Below, in pieces: positions 30,112 through 39,257 of a DNA stretch of 64,000 bases. The notes beneath the pieces were generated by a model. The model did not search any database, was not told the origin of the DNA, and saw nothing but the letters and a program-made list of their open reading frames with translations. The DNA comes from CAVVZJ01 sp963752755. GTDB taxonomy: Bacteria > Planctomycetota > Planctomycetia > Isosphaerales > Isosphaeraceae. The DNA lies in contig CAVVZJ010000022.1 in assembly GCA_963752755.1 (NCBI GenBank), positions 372,001 to 436,000 of the forward strand. Direction: 5' to 3'. The position numbers were made by a program, and so were the translations under genes. Position 1 is the first letter of the stretch, and the number at the start of each line of letters is the position of its first letter.

Positions 30112-31818
30112 GTGGCCTCGTTGTTCGTCATCCAGGGGGCCGATCAGGGCAAGCGGTTCGAGCTGAAGGCCGCCGCAACGGCCCTCGGGCGCGACCTCTC
30201 GAACCCGATCCGCCTCCATGATAACGAGGTCTCCCGTCGCCATGCCGAACTCCGGCCCGCCGACGGTCCCGGATTCCGCCTGGTGGATCTCGGCTCGGCC
30301 AACGGGACGTTCGTCAACAACCAGCCCGTCGATCAAGCCCGCCTCCACCCTGGCGACCGCATCCGGATCGGTCAGACCGTGCTCGTCTATAGCGAGGGTG
30401 GCCGCGAGCGTGACCTGACCGAGCGCGTGGATCTGCTCAGTCGAGCTAGTCCCCAGGACCGCTCGGCAATCATCCGGAGCATCTCGGCCGGCGAGGGGTC
30501 GCGTGTGCTCGTGGCCCCCGAATCGGCCGGCGAGTGGCTGAAAGTCCGCCTGGCGAACCTGGGGGTGATGTACCAGGCGACCCAGGCAATCAGCCATATC
30601 CTCGACGTCGATGAGCTCTTGCCGCGGATCTTGCAGCTCGTTTTCGAGTCGATCGTCGCCGACCGGGGCGCGATCCTGCTGACCGACGAGCGGGGCCGGC
30701 TGGAGCCCAAGGCCGTCCGCTGGCGAGGCGAGGCCGAGCCCGACCCCGACGAGCGCCTGACGATCTCCAGCACCATTATCGAGCACGTCCGCGAGACCGG
30801 CCAGGGCGTCATCACCACCGACGCCCCGGCCGACCAGCGGTTCGGTCCCAGCGAGTCGATCGTCGATTACGCCATCCGCGAGGCGATCTGCGTGCCGATC
30901 CGCGGCCGGCACACGACCCTGGGGGTCCTCTACGCCGACACCCGCTCGGGCGGCGAGATGGCCCGCGACGCGGCCGGCGACGTCCGGCCCAAGAGCCGGT
31001 TCACCCAGGAACATCTGACCCTCATGATCGCCATCGGCCACCAGGCCGGACTCGCGATCGAGAACTCCGAGTTCTACCAGGCCAAGATCCAGGCCGAGCG
31101 GCTGGCGGCGGTCGGCCAGACGATCGCCACCCTCTCCCACCACATCAAGAACATCCTCCAGGGTCTCCGTGGCGGCAGCTCCCTGATCGACCTCGGACTC
31201 AAGGAGAAGGACGACACGATCGTCCGACGCGGGTGGGGGATCGTTGAGAAGAACCAGACGAAAATCTACAACCTCGTCATGGACATGCTTTCGTTCTCCA
31301 AGGACCGCGAGCCGGCCCTCGAAGAAGCCGACCTGAACGAGACCGCTGCCGATGTGGTTGAGCTGATGCAGTCGCGTGCCAGCGAGCTAGGTGTGACGCT
31401 CGCCTGGACCCCCGCGGCCAACTTGCCCGCTGTCCTGATCGACCCCGACGGCATCCACCGCGCCGTTCTGAACGTCGTGACGAACGCCATCGACGCCTGT
31501 GAGGAGGTCGAGAGCGGACGGGTCACGGTCGCGACCGAGTGGGACGAGCCGGCCGCCACCGCCCGCCTGATCGTGGCCGACAACGGCGTTGGGATCGCCG
31601 AGGAAGACCTGGCCTCCGTCTTCCAGGTCTTCGCCTCGACGAAGGGCTCCCGGGGCACCGGCCTCGGTTTGCCCGTCTCCCAGAAGATCGTCCGCGAGCA
31701 CGGCGGCCAGATCCGCGTCGCCTCCGAGGTCGGCCGCGGCACCCGCCTCATCCTCGAACTGCCCCAGCATCGAGCCGACGGCAAGCACCCGGACGACGCC
31801 TCGGGAACCTTGTCCTGA
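30112..31818 (+). CDS. FHA-GAF sensor histidine kinase
   Basis: I prefer the GTG at 30112 (GAGGGA eight bases upstream) over the in-frame GTG at 30079. Domains: an FHA domain (residues 1-95) with GRDLSNPIRL, NEVSRRHAEL and DLGSANGTFVNN, which binds phosphothreonine; a GAF domain (about 150-320, LLPRILQLVFESIVADRGAI through TLGVLYADTRSGG); then a kinase core with H-box TLSHHIKNILQGLRGG, N-box VLNVVTNAIDACEE, G1 DNGVGIAEEDL and G2 GTGLGLPVSQKI. There are no membrane helices, so it is cytoplasmic. The FHA module suggests input from a Ser/Thr kinase such as the one at 57233-59572, which is speculation. It is convergent with the thioesterase gene; no response regulator is directly adjacent. 568 residues, intact. 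Confidence 0.9.
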   Translation: MASLFVIQGADQGKRFELKAAATALGRDLSNPIRLHDNEVSRRHAELRPADGPGFRLVDLGSANGTFVNNQPVDQARLHPGDRIRIGQTVLVYSEGGRERDLTERVDLLSRASPQDRSAIIRSISAGEGSRVLVAPESAGEWLKVRLANLGVMYQATQAISHILDVDELLPRILQLVFESIVADRGAILLTDERGRLEPKAVRWRGEAEPDPDERLTISSTIIEHVRETGQGVITTDAPADQRFGPSESIVDYAIREAICVPIRGRHTTLGVLYADTRSGGEMARDAAGDVRPKSRFTQEHLTLMIAIGHQAGLAIENSEFYQAKIQAERLAAVGQTIATLSHHIKNILQGLRGGSSLIDLGLKEKDDTIVRRGWGIVEKNQTKIYNLVMDMLSFSKDREPALEEADLNETAADVVELMQSRASELGVTLAWTPAANLPAVLIDPDGIHRAVLNVVTNAIDACEEVESGRVTVATEWDEPAATARLIVADNGVGIAEEDLASVFQVFASTKGSRGTGLGLPVSQKIVREHGGQIRVASEVGRGTRLILELPQHRADGKHPDDASGTLS

Positions 31819-31848
31819 ACCGACCGGAACGCCGGCCTTTTTGCCCCC

Positions 31849-32307
31849 TCAGCTCCGCACCGACCGCAACCGCCGCGACCGCTCCCGGAGCCCTTCCCAC
31901 GGCGGTTCGAGCGACCTCGGCGCCTCGGTGGGTTCGTCCCCCAGCGGTTCCGGACGTCCAGATGCGTCCACCTGGACAAATTGCATGAGGGCATCCATCC
32001 AGGGCCCAATCTGTCCCGGTAGCGGGCTGCCGTGGAGCGCGACGACGACTTGCGCCCGGGCTCGATGGACCTCTGCTCCCCGGATCTCGACGACCCGGCC
32101 GATTGGCACCGGTACGTAGCAGCGAAGATCCAGCACCCGCTTCAAGACCAGGTTCGCCGAGGCGCCCGCCGCCCGGTAGGCGGTGGCATAACCAGCCTCC
32201 AGCGCCAGGGCGAGCAACGTGCCCGCGTAAAGCGTGCCATGATGGTTGGCATCACGCGGCAAGACCAACCGGTGCGTCAGCGTCTCGTCGAACATGGGTG
32301 AGTCCAT
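31849..32307 (-). CDS. Hotdog-fold thioesterase (PaaI/YiiD-like)
   Basis: The start at 32307 gives MDSPMFDETLTHRLVLPRDA followed by NHHGTLYAGTLLALALEAGY, the hotdog helix with the N-H-x-G-T-L-Y-A-G pattern of acyl-CoA thioesterases. VLKRVLDLRCYVPVPIGRVV and RAQVVVALHGSPLPG are the later strands. About 152 residues, one hotdog domain. It presumably hydrolyses an acyl thioester; the substrate cannot be told. The open frame extends 103 codons upstream, but that part is low-complexity and unlike the family. The ribosome-binding site is weak. Confidence 0.82.
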   Translation of the reverse strand: MDSPMFDETLTHRLVLPRDANHHGTLYAGTLLALALEAGYATAYRAAGASANLVLKRVLDLRCYVPVPIGRVVEIRGAEVHRARAQVVVALHGSPLPGQIGPWMDALMQFVQVDASGRPEPLGDEPTEAPRSLEPPWEGLRERSRRLRSVRS

Positions 32308-33092
32308 CCGCCGATCGGCAGAACGCTTGAGGTCCTCGATTCGCGGGGAGCCTACCGCGCCGCTTCCGCTTCGGCAACGCTTCATGCTCCGTGGGCTTCG
32401 GACGCCAAGGCTCGCAACGGTTCGGACGCACCTTGAGGTTCGCAACGCCTTTGCCAGCGTCGGCCCTTTCGAGCGAGGGTTCGGTTGGTGTGATCCCGTT
32501 CGAAGGACAGCAAAACTTGACGCTTGACAAGTTGTTGCCGTCAGGCAATGCTGAACGCACCTCACGAACCGGGCTTCCCCAATCCCGCCGGTTCCATCGT
32601 GTCGCTTCCGCGTCACACTCGCAGCTTCATCCTAGGTTCCTCGAATACAAGCACGTTTTTCGTCGCCTCCACGATGCCGGCCACCAAGATGAGTGTCACA
32701 AGGGCCGGTCCAATCCGTAGGGTTTCTGGAGCCGATCGCGATTGCTTGCATTTCGACAGGCTCCCCTGAATTGTTTCATGCGGCCAGACGATCGACGCGA
32801 ACCCGCCGGCCCCCGCGCCTGGCCCTGACAGTCATCCAGCATTCCCCCGCTTCCTGATTGCGATCCCTCGACCGTCGGTCGCGGGTTCAGAATGTTCGAG
32901 GATCTCGCTTCGCTCCCCCGGATCGCGGGAGACCCATTCTCGATGATGAGCCGATAAGTAAAGAAGGCACCGAGGAGGTCTCGACAACAACGATGTGTTG
33001 GGGGCATGGCCCCCGCGTTTCCGAGGTTTCGGGCTGCGCCCGGCGAATGGCTCGGGGTGTGGCTCGGATGGAAGTCCCTGCGAGGGCTCGCT
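32308..33092. other. 785-bp region without a recognised gene
   Basis: Short frames exist on both strands, but none carries family motifs or a good ribosome-binding site. Base composition is less GC-rich than in the flanking genes (for example around 32500-32720). It should contain the promoter of the recombinase gene. I see no mobile-element gene, although the position next to a tyrosine recombinase would fit an old element. Confidence 0.5.
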
Positions 33093-33978
33093 ATGCATCC
33101 CGCCATGACGGCATTCCTGGATCACCTTCGCGACGAGCGGCGCGCCTCCCCACATACCGTTCGCTCGTACACTGACGACCTGGGGGTCTTTGGAGCCTTC
33201 CTGACGGAAAAGCTCGGCGAGGGAGCCGACCCGACCGGTCTGGACACGCGACGCCTGCGAGCCTATTCGGCCTGGCTCAGCGGTCGCGGCTACGCGCCTG
33301 AGCACGGTGGCGCGTCGGCTGGCCAGCCTGCGTGCCTTCTACAAGTTCCTGCGGCGTCGGGGCTCCGTCTCAACCGACCCAGCGGGCACACTCCGCAACC
33401 CAAAACAACCCAAGCGTTTGCCGCGCTTGCTCCGCGTCGAGGAGGTGGTCCGTCTGCTCGACGGCATCCCGACAGCCGAGCCAGCCAGCGTGCGCGACCG
33501 GGCGATGTTCGAGACCCTCTACGGCGGTGGCCTGCGCGTCAGCGAGCTGGTGGCACTGGACCGGCCTGACCTGGATCTCGACAGCGGCCTGGTGCGAGCC
33601 CGTGGCAAAGGGCGTCGGGAACGGCTCTGTCCGGTCGGCCCGGAAGCTGTTCACTGGCTCGAAATTTGGCTGCGGCTCCGCCAGCCGCAGCATCCCGACG
33701 ATCCGGCCGTCTTCCTCAACCGCTTCGGCCGCCGCCTGACGACCCGGAGCGTCGGCCGCTTGCTCCAGGGCCACCTCACGGCCCTCGGTCTCGACTGGGG
33801 TGCCAGCCCCCACACCCTCCGCCACAGCTTCGCCACGCATCTGCTGGACGGCGGCGCCGACTTGCGGAGCGTGCAGGAACTGCTGGGACACCGCCGGCTC
33901 ACCACGACTCAGATTTACACCCATGTGACCCGGGAACGATTGATCGATGCGTACAAAGGTTCCCATCCCCGCGCCTGA
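33093..33978 (+). CDS. xerC: Tyrosine recombinase XerC/XerD (one frameshift)
   Basis: The ATG at 33093 (GAGGG upstream) gives MHPAMTAFLDHLRDERRASP followed by HTVRSYTDDLGVFGAFL, the SAM-like core-binding domain. The frame breaks at about 33298-33303: the other frame resumes STVARRLASLRAFYKFLRRR, then NPKQPKRLPRLL. The catalytic domain has Arg in YGGGLRVSELVAL, HTLRHSFATHLLDGGADLRS (HxxR), LLGHRRLTTTQIYTHV (His and the nucleophilic Tyr). About 295 residues with correction, exactly the length of XerC/XerD, which resolve chromosome dimers at dif. The spacing of motifs favours housekeeping XerC over a phage integrase. A hairpin terminator follows. Confidence 0.88.
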
Positions 33979-34017
33979 GCCGGCCCGGAAGGCCGGTCGG
34001 ACCTGCCCCGTTCAGGG

Positions 34018-34044
34018 CCCTCTTCTCCGGACGAGAGGGGTTTT
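34018..34044 (+). terminator. Terminator-like hairpin after xerC
   Basis: CCCTCT (34018-34023) pairs with AGAGGG (34034-34039) around a 10-base loop, followed by GTTTT. A second small stem (GCCGGCC/GGCCGGT, about 33980-33998) lies just after the xerC stop. Confidence 0.5.
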
Positions 34045-34274
34045 GACGACGGCCCGGTCGTGACTTATATCCCTTGCAAGAACGCCCGCGGCGCTTGCCG
34101 GCTTTTCCGCATGTCGGCATGCGTCGCCGAGAACCAGGACGGCTCGCGACCCGTCCGCCTCTCCCCCCGGCCGGAGGAGTCCTCCCGGCCGGGTCCATCC
34201 CCGTTCTGTTCCTTCAGGGATGAACGACCGCCCGCGTCGCCGCGACGTGGTGGCCCTGGCGAGAGAGCGACTCC

Positions 34275-35810
34275 ATGAGCCTACAACGCTTGCTGATCGT
34301 CCATCCCGACCCGTCGGTCCGTTCCCTGCTCGGTTCGATGCTGAAGACGATGGGGCACCGCATCGACGAGGCACCCAACGAGCGGGCCGCCGTCCGCATG
34401 CTCGAACACCATCCCGCCGACCTCGTGCTGGCCGGTCGTGAGCCCTGCGGCACCGAGACCGACGCCGACGCGATGGAGTTCCTCACCTACTTGCGACGCA
34501 AGTACCACGGACTCCCCGTTTTGATGCTCTGTCATGAGGTCCGGCCCGAGCGAACCCGCGAGGCGATGGTCCGCGGCGCCAACTCGGTCTTGCGGTTCCC
34601 GATGCCGGCCACACAACTCCGCGCCGCTGTCGCCCAGGCCCTGGATACGAGCCCCCGGCCTGCCGGCCCGGCCACCGATGAGTCCGCCGAGGCGGCTTCT
34701 CAGGTCGAGTCCAACGGCAATGGTCATGGCAATGGTCACAGCAACGGCCTTCACCCCACGTCCAGGGAGCCCGCCAACGGGCACGCCGCGGCCGGTCACG
34801 CAGTCTCGTTGCCGCGGCCTTGTCCGCCCGGCGAGGAGATCCTCGGTGAGAACCCGATGCTGCTCCAGGCCCTCGAACTGACCGAGGCGATCGCCCCCAC
34901 GCGGGCCCCCGTGCTGATCGTGGGCGAACGGGGCACCGGCAAGACGCTCCTGGCGCGTCGGCTTCACCGCCTCAGCCCGAGGCACGCCTCGCCGTTCGTC
35001 GAGGTCTCCTGCTCGACCCTTAAGGAGCCGGCGCTGGAAGCGGAACTGTTCGGCCGTCGCAGCCACGGCCTCGGCGAGTCCGACCGACAGGGCAAGGTCT
35101 CCCAGGCTGATGGCGGCACACTCTATCTCGACGAGGTCGCCGCCCTCTCGCCGAATCTTCAATTCAAGCTGCTCCGTCTGATCCGCGACGGCGAATACGA
35201 GCCCGTCGGCTCGACGCACACGATCCACACCGACTGCCGGATCGTGGTCGGCTCGCGCGAGGACCTCAACCCACTGGTGGACGAGGACCGCTTCCGCTCC
35301 GACCTCTTTTATGCGGTGAGCGTCGTCACGATGAAGCTGCCTCCCTTGCGGCACCGCGACGGCGACCTACTCGGCCTGGCCGACTGGTTCCGCGAGCGTT
35401 TCGCCCGCGAGAGCGGCAAGCCGGTGTCCGGCTTCAGCGTCGAGGCTGTGAAGCTTCTCGAATCGCATGACTGGCCGGGCAACGTGCTGGAATTAAAGGC
35501 GACGGTCGAGCGTGCGGTGGTCCTCTGCCGCGGCAGTCAGATCGAGCCGGGCCACCTGGTGCTCGCTCCTCGTGAGTCATCAGCCGTCGCCCGCCTGTCC
35601 GGCCCGGGTCGCGACTCGACCTCGCGGGGCATCCTGCCGTTGAAGGAGGCCCTCGAAGGTCCTGAAAAGCAGCTCATCCTGGAGGCACTCCAGGCCCTCA
35701 ACTGGAACCGCCAGGAAACGGCTCGGATGCTTGACATCAACCGTACCACTCTCTACAAGAAGATGAAGAAGTACGGCCTGCTCTTTGATGAGCCAGTCTG
35801 GACGAATTGA
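34275..35810 (+). CDS. NtrC-type regulator with degenerate receiver and AAA+ domains
   Basis: Order: receiver-like domain (1-120), a flexible Asn/Gly/His linker (NGNGHGNGHSNG, about 145-175), AAA+ domain (about 190-435) and a Fis-type helix-turn-helix (NWNRQETARMLDINRTTLYK). The receiver has lost its key residues: the acidic pair reads VHPDP, the phospho-Asp position is Gly (DLVLAG), the Thr is Cys (VLMLC) and the Lys is Met (RFPMPA). Walker A (GERGTGKT) and Walker B (GGTLYLDEV) remain. The sigma-54-contacting GAFTGA is absent (ELFGRRSHGLGESDRQGKVS), the second arginine of the FRxDLxYR box is Ala (FRSDLFYAV), and the sensor II Arg is Leu (WPGNVLELK). It therefore probably does not activate sigma-54 RNA polymerase and may act as a DNA-binding regulator in another way. 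511 residues, intact frame. Confidence 0.9.
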   Translation: MSLQRLLIVHPDPSVRSLLGSMLKTMGHRIDEAPNERAAVRMLEHHPADLVLAGREPCGTETDADAMEFLTYLRRKYHGLPVLMLCHEVRPERTREAMVRGANSVLRFPMPATQLRAAVAQALDTSPRPAGPATDESAEAASQVESNGNGHGNGHSNGLHPTSREPANGHAAAGHAVSLPRPCPPGEEILGENPMLLQALELTEAIAPTRAPVLIVGERGTGKTLLARRLHRLSPRHASPFVEVSCSTLKEPALEAELFGRRSHGLGESDRQGKVSQADGGTLYLDEVAALSPNLQFKLLRLIRDGEYEPVGSTHTIHTDCRIVVGSREDLNPLVDEDRFRSDLFYAVSVVTMKLPPLRHRDGDLLGLADWFRERFARESGKPVSGFSVEAVKLLESHDWPGNVLELKATVERAVVLCRGSQIEPGHLVLAPRESSAVARLSGPGRDSTSRGILPLKEALEGPEKQLILEALQALNWNRQETARMLDINRTTLYKKMKKYGLLFDEPVWTN

Positions 35811-35837
35811 GCCGTTTGGAGAAACGTCCCACCGGCC

Positions 35838-37104
35838 CTACCGCGACTCCCGGCTCGCGGGCTCCGCCTGGTCGCGAGGCGCTTCGCGACCGTCGGCGGA
35901 CTCCGAGCCGGCATCCTCGGCCTCGTCGTCCTCCGATTCATGAAACCAGCGTGCGACGAGCACATCGGTTGAGGAATGCGCCAGGATCGAGCCGGCAATG
36001 CAGAGCGCGGCCAGGGTGAAGAGGCGGTCGGCGTGCTCCCAATCGACCTTGTCGCGGTAGCCCTCCATCAGCACGATTAAGGAGAAGACGACCGAGGCGA
36101 ACCCCTTGGGCCCGAACCAGCCGACGACCAGCCGCTCGCGCCGGTCCATCGGACTGCGGATCAGGGAAAGCTGGATCGCCAGGGGTCGCACCAGCAGGAG
36201 CGTCAGGACCACGAAGACGTAACCGCGGAACGGGATCTCACCGAGCATCGACAGCGAGATCAAGGCGCCGAAGACCAGCAGCGCCGAGAGTTTCAGCAAC
36301 TCGGCCAGCAAGTCACCGAAACGGTGGAACTCGTTCTTGACCTCCGGCCCGACCGTGGCGATGCAGACCCCGGCCGAGAAGGCGGCCAGGTACGTGTTGG
36401 CGTGGATCAACTTGGCGAGGGCGTACACGGCCAGACCGATGGCGAATCCGAACAGAGGCCGATAGTCCGCGTGGGCCGAAAAGACCCGCAGCCTTTCCAA
36501 ACGAACCACGGCCCAGGGAAGTGCCACGCCCAGGGCCACGCCCTTGACCACCTCGCCCGCCACCGACGCGGCCGGAAACGACTGGGACTCGACCATCGCG
36601 AGCATGGCGACGACCACCGGCAGGGCCATGCCGTCGTTGACACCACTCTCGACGTTCAGCAGATAACGAATCCGGTACGGAACCTCCTCGCGGCCGATGA
36701 TCGCCGAGGCGAAGACCGGGTCGGTCGGGAGTAGCACGGCGCCCAGCAAGAACGCCTCATCCCAGGGCAAGCCGGCGACCCAGTGGGCCAGCACGGCTGT
36801 ACCGAGCAGGGTCAGCGGCATACCGAAAAGCAAGGCCCGACCGGGAAGCTTCCAGGCATAGATCAGGTCGTGGAGGCTAAGACGCATGCCGTCGGTAAAG
36901 AGCACGCTGAAGAGCGCCAGCTCGGCGAAGGTCGAGACGACGGGATTGGACGGGTCGAGGTCAATCAGGCCGAACTGGCCCTGGCCGAAGAGGAAGCCAA
37001 CGAACAGGAAGAGTACGGCCGTCGAGATCACGCTGCGCTCGAGCCAGTTCCGAGATCAGGACGGCCAGCAAAAGGGTGACAGCAAAGATCAGCACGGCGG
37101 TCAT
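35838..37104 (-). CDS. CPA1 family Na+/H+ antiporter (frameshift near the N-terminus)
   Basis: The start at 37104 (GAGGGA upstream) gives MTAVLIFAVTLLLAVLISEL; near 37045 the frame shifts into LERSVISTAVLFLFVGFLFG. About 12 transmembrane helices follow, with family landmarks: ELALFSVLFTDGMRLSL, LPTDPVFASAIIGREEVPYR (the T-D-P-V ion site), LNVESGVNDGMALPVVV (the E-S/N-D site), and VVGWFGPKGFASVVFSL. The C-terminal tail is acidic and charged (HESEDDEAEDAGSESADGRE). It exchanges Na+ or K+ for protons across the inner membrane. It lies 101 bases downstream of the SDR gene, possibly the last gene of the GH15-VKOR-SPW-SDR run. Confidence 0.88.
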
Positions 37105-37205
37105 GGCGGTCCCTCGACGTTCGGAATCGACGCGGGGACCGCAACCACGGCCCCGATCGCCGACTCCTGCCCGCACGAACCGGGCCATTCGCGCTGGGGG
37201 AGGGA

Positions 37206-38256
37206 TCAGGAGATCTTCCAGACGACCAGGGCGAGCCAGCAGGCGGCGGCCACGACAGCCGCCGCCGTCCGACCGACCAGACCGCGGTGCAGGTCGAGCC
37301 AGAGCCCCATGCTGAAGTCGGTCGCCCGACCGTCGAAGGCGCCGTGGGCGCCGTGGTCCTCGGCCTCGTCCACGGGATGCCAGAGGTTGTCGGGGCGTTC
37401 CGGGTTGCGGGGCTCGCTGGTCTGCTGGGCCTTGTAGCCGTTGCGACCGAGCCGGCGGTCGGCATAGGCGGGGAAGAACTGGTTGCCCCAGACAGCCTTC
37501 ATCGTCGGCCAGCCGACGAGAATCTCGCGACGGTCGTGATCGACGCCGAAGAGGATCGCCTCGGCGGCCACCTCCGGCTGGAAGATCGGCGGTACGGGCT
37601 GCCCCTTGTTCGGCAATCGGCTCTTGACCCAGCGGAACTGCGGCGTGTTCAGCGCGGGCATATGAACGGTCGTGACCCGGACCCGGCTACCGTCATGGTA
37701 CAGTTCCGCCCGCAAGCGAGTCGCAGAACCCCTGCATCGCGTGCTTGCTGGCGCAGTAGGCCGACTGGAGCGGGATGCCCCGATAGGCCAGGGCCGATCC
37801 GACCTGGAGGATCACGCCTCGGTCGCGCGGCAGCATCCGCTTGAGGGCAGCGAGCGTTCCATGAACATAACCCAGGTAAGTCACCTCGGTCACACGCCGG
37901 TATTCTTCGGGCTTCATCTCCTTGATCGGCGAGAAGACCGAGAGCATGGCGACGTTGACCCAGACGTCGATCGGTCCCAGCTCGCGTTCGACCGTCTCGG
38001 CGGCGGCCTCGACGGCGTCGGGGTCGGAGACATCCGCCGGGATCACGATGGCCTGTCCGCCCAGTTCCTCGACCTCGCGCTTCGCCGCTTCCAGTCCAGC
38101 GCGTCCCCTGGCGATCAGACCGATCTTCGCTCCCCGTTTGGCGAAGCCGCGGACCGTGGCCCGTCCGACGCCGGCCGAGGCTCCCGTGATGACCACGACC
38201 TGCGGCCTCGACGGGCTCCGGCTCGCCGTCGCCCGGTCGCTGCTCCAGCCAGGCAT
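37206..38256 (-). CDS. SDR-family oxidoreductase with C-terminal membrane anchor (one frameshift)
   Basis: The ATG at 38256 overlaps a TGA in the frame I infer for the SPW gene (TGATG). The Rossmann nucleotide site is VVVITGASAGVGRATVRGFA. DVSDPDAVEAAAETV, the catalytic Ser in VGSALAYRGIPLQ and Tyr/Lys in SAYCASKHAMQGF follow. Near 37713 one extra G shifts the frame, which then continues RAELYHDGSRVRVTTVHMPA, LNTPQFRWVKSRLPNKG, a PEVAAEAILFGVDHDRREIL strand, and a C-terminal hydrophobic helix (AAAVVAAACWLALVVW). This is the long, membrane-anchored SDR subfamily of about 350 residues often found near stress genes. The substrate is unknown. Confidence 0.85.
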
Positions 38257-38596
38257 CACCCGGCCCCCAAAGTGCCGACCAGCCGCCGCCGAGCTTGGCG
38301 GATCGCGAGCCCGGCACGGTCGCGAAGGCGATGAGGAGCCCGCCAACGGCCGTGCTGTTGAACGTCGCCGCCCAGCCGAAACCGAGCATCCAGGGGGCTA
38401 GCAGGAGCCAGAGCCCCAGCACGATGTTCACCCGACGGACCGGCCGCACGACCTCCCAGATCGCGACTGTCGCGAACGTCACCGCCAGCGGCCCCACGAT
38501 CCGGTCGTTCACCGCCGATCGCTCCGCATCACCGAGCACCGCAGGCGCCGCCATCAGCCAGACGCCCAGAGCGATATTCGCGAACCGTGCCCACAT
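38256..38596 (-). CDS. SPW-repeat membrane protein (C-terminal frame uncertain)
   Basis: Starting MWARFANIALGVWLMAAPAV, the protein has four short hydrophobic segments in two SPW-type repeats: ALGVWLMAAPAVLG then VTFATVAIWEVVRP, and VLGLWLLLAPWMLGFG then GGLLIAFATVPG. The frame as written continues into the SDR coding region. A stop (TGA 38258-38256) overlapping the SDR start lies in the third frame, so a one-base error near 38270-38310 is likely. Function unknown; such proteins are small inner-membrane proteins. It is 61 bases downstream of the VKOR gene. Confidence 0.7.
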
Positions 38597-38657
38597 ACCG
38601 GAAACCCCCGGAAACAAGTAAGCCAGAACCAATCGAATCAAAATTCAAGGTCGTGAT

Positions 38658-39257
38658 TCAGCTTGACGCTTCCTCGCCGCCATCGAGCCCCCAGAAGGCC
38701 CGCCAGACCGAGCCGCCACGGCGATGGACGCGAACGAGGTACTGCGAGCTGGCGAGGACCTCATCCATCGCCGGGCCGATCATGGCGATCGAGATGGCGG
38801 CCGAGGCCAGACAGAGCGAGCACCAGGCGTTGAAGACGACCGGCTGGAGGATCACCAGCAAGATGCTGACCGCTCCCAGCGGCCCGACGGCGATCCCGAA
38901 GAGCACCACAATCCAGGGCATCGTCCGCCAGCGAGCCCGGCCGCCGATTAGGCCGGTTACGGCGTCGATCAGGTAGCCAAAAGCCCCCAGCGCGGCGTCG
39001 GAAACGGGCAGGACCTTCGAGACCCACGAGTTCAGGATCTTGACGCTGCCCTCGCCGAAAAAGGGGTCCCAGACGGTCTTCACGACGCGGTACTGGTAGA
39101 GCGTCAGGTACGTTGCGATCGCGAATCCGACGAGTGCCAGGCCGACGATCGGGAGCCGTTCCGACCATGAGGCGGGGTTGTACGACCAGCCGGGCGGGAC
39201 CTCCGGCCCGGGGGGGGCGGCCTTCGTCCGATGGGTTGCCGTGGCGCTCGCGCTCAT
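38658..39257 (-). CDS. Vitamin K epoxide reductase (VKOR) family protein
   Basis: 199 residues, strong GAGGAGA before the ATG at 39257. Transmembrane helices at about 36-55, 92-112, 118-140 and 145-165. The active-site CxxC appears as CSLC in NAWCSLCLASAAISIAMIGP. The usual upstream loop Cys pair (C..C facing the periplasm) is not evident: the first loop reads FFGEGSVKILNSWVSKVLPV, with no cysteine. VKOR homologues reoxidise DsbA-like thiol oxidases using quinone; without the loop cysteines this one may have a different redox role. Its start overlaps the stop of the GH15 gene (ATGA). Confidence 0.85.
   Translation of the reverse strand: MSASATATHRTKAAPPGPEVPPGWSYNPASWSERLPIVGLALVGFAIATYLTLYQYRVVKTVWDPFFGEGSVKILNSWVSKVLPVSDAALGAFGYLIDAVTGLIGGRARWRTMPWIVVLFGIAVGPLGAVSILLVILQPVVFNAWCSLCLASAAISIAMIGPAMDEVLASSQYLVRVHRRGGSVWRAFWGLDGGEEASS

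Noticed and set aside
32524..32769. Short plus-strand frame in the gap before xerC
   Set aside because: No ribosome-binding site or family motif, and overlapping frames of equal quality exist.
33093..33978. Reading the tyrosine recombinase as a phage or island integrase
   Set aside because: Length of about 295 residues and motif spacing fit housekeeping XerC/XerD, and no attachment-site duplication, tRNA end or phage gene is visible nearby.
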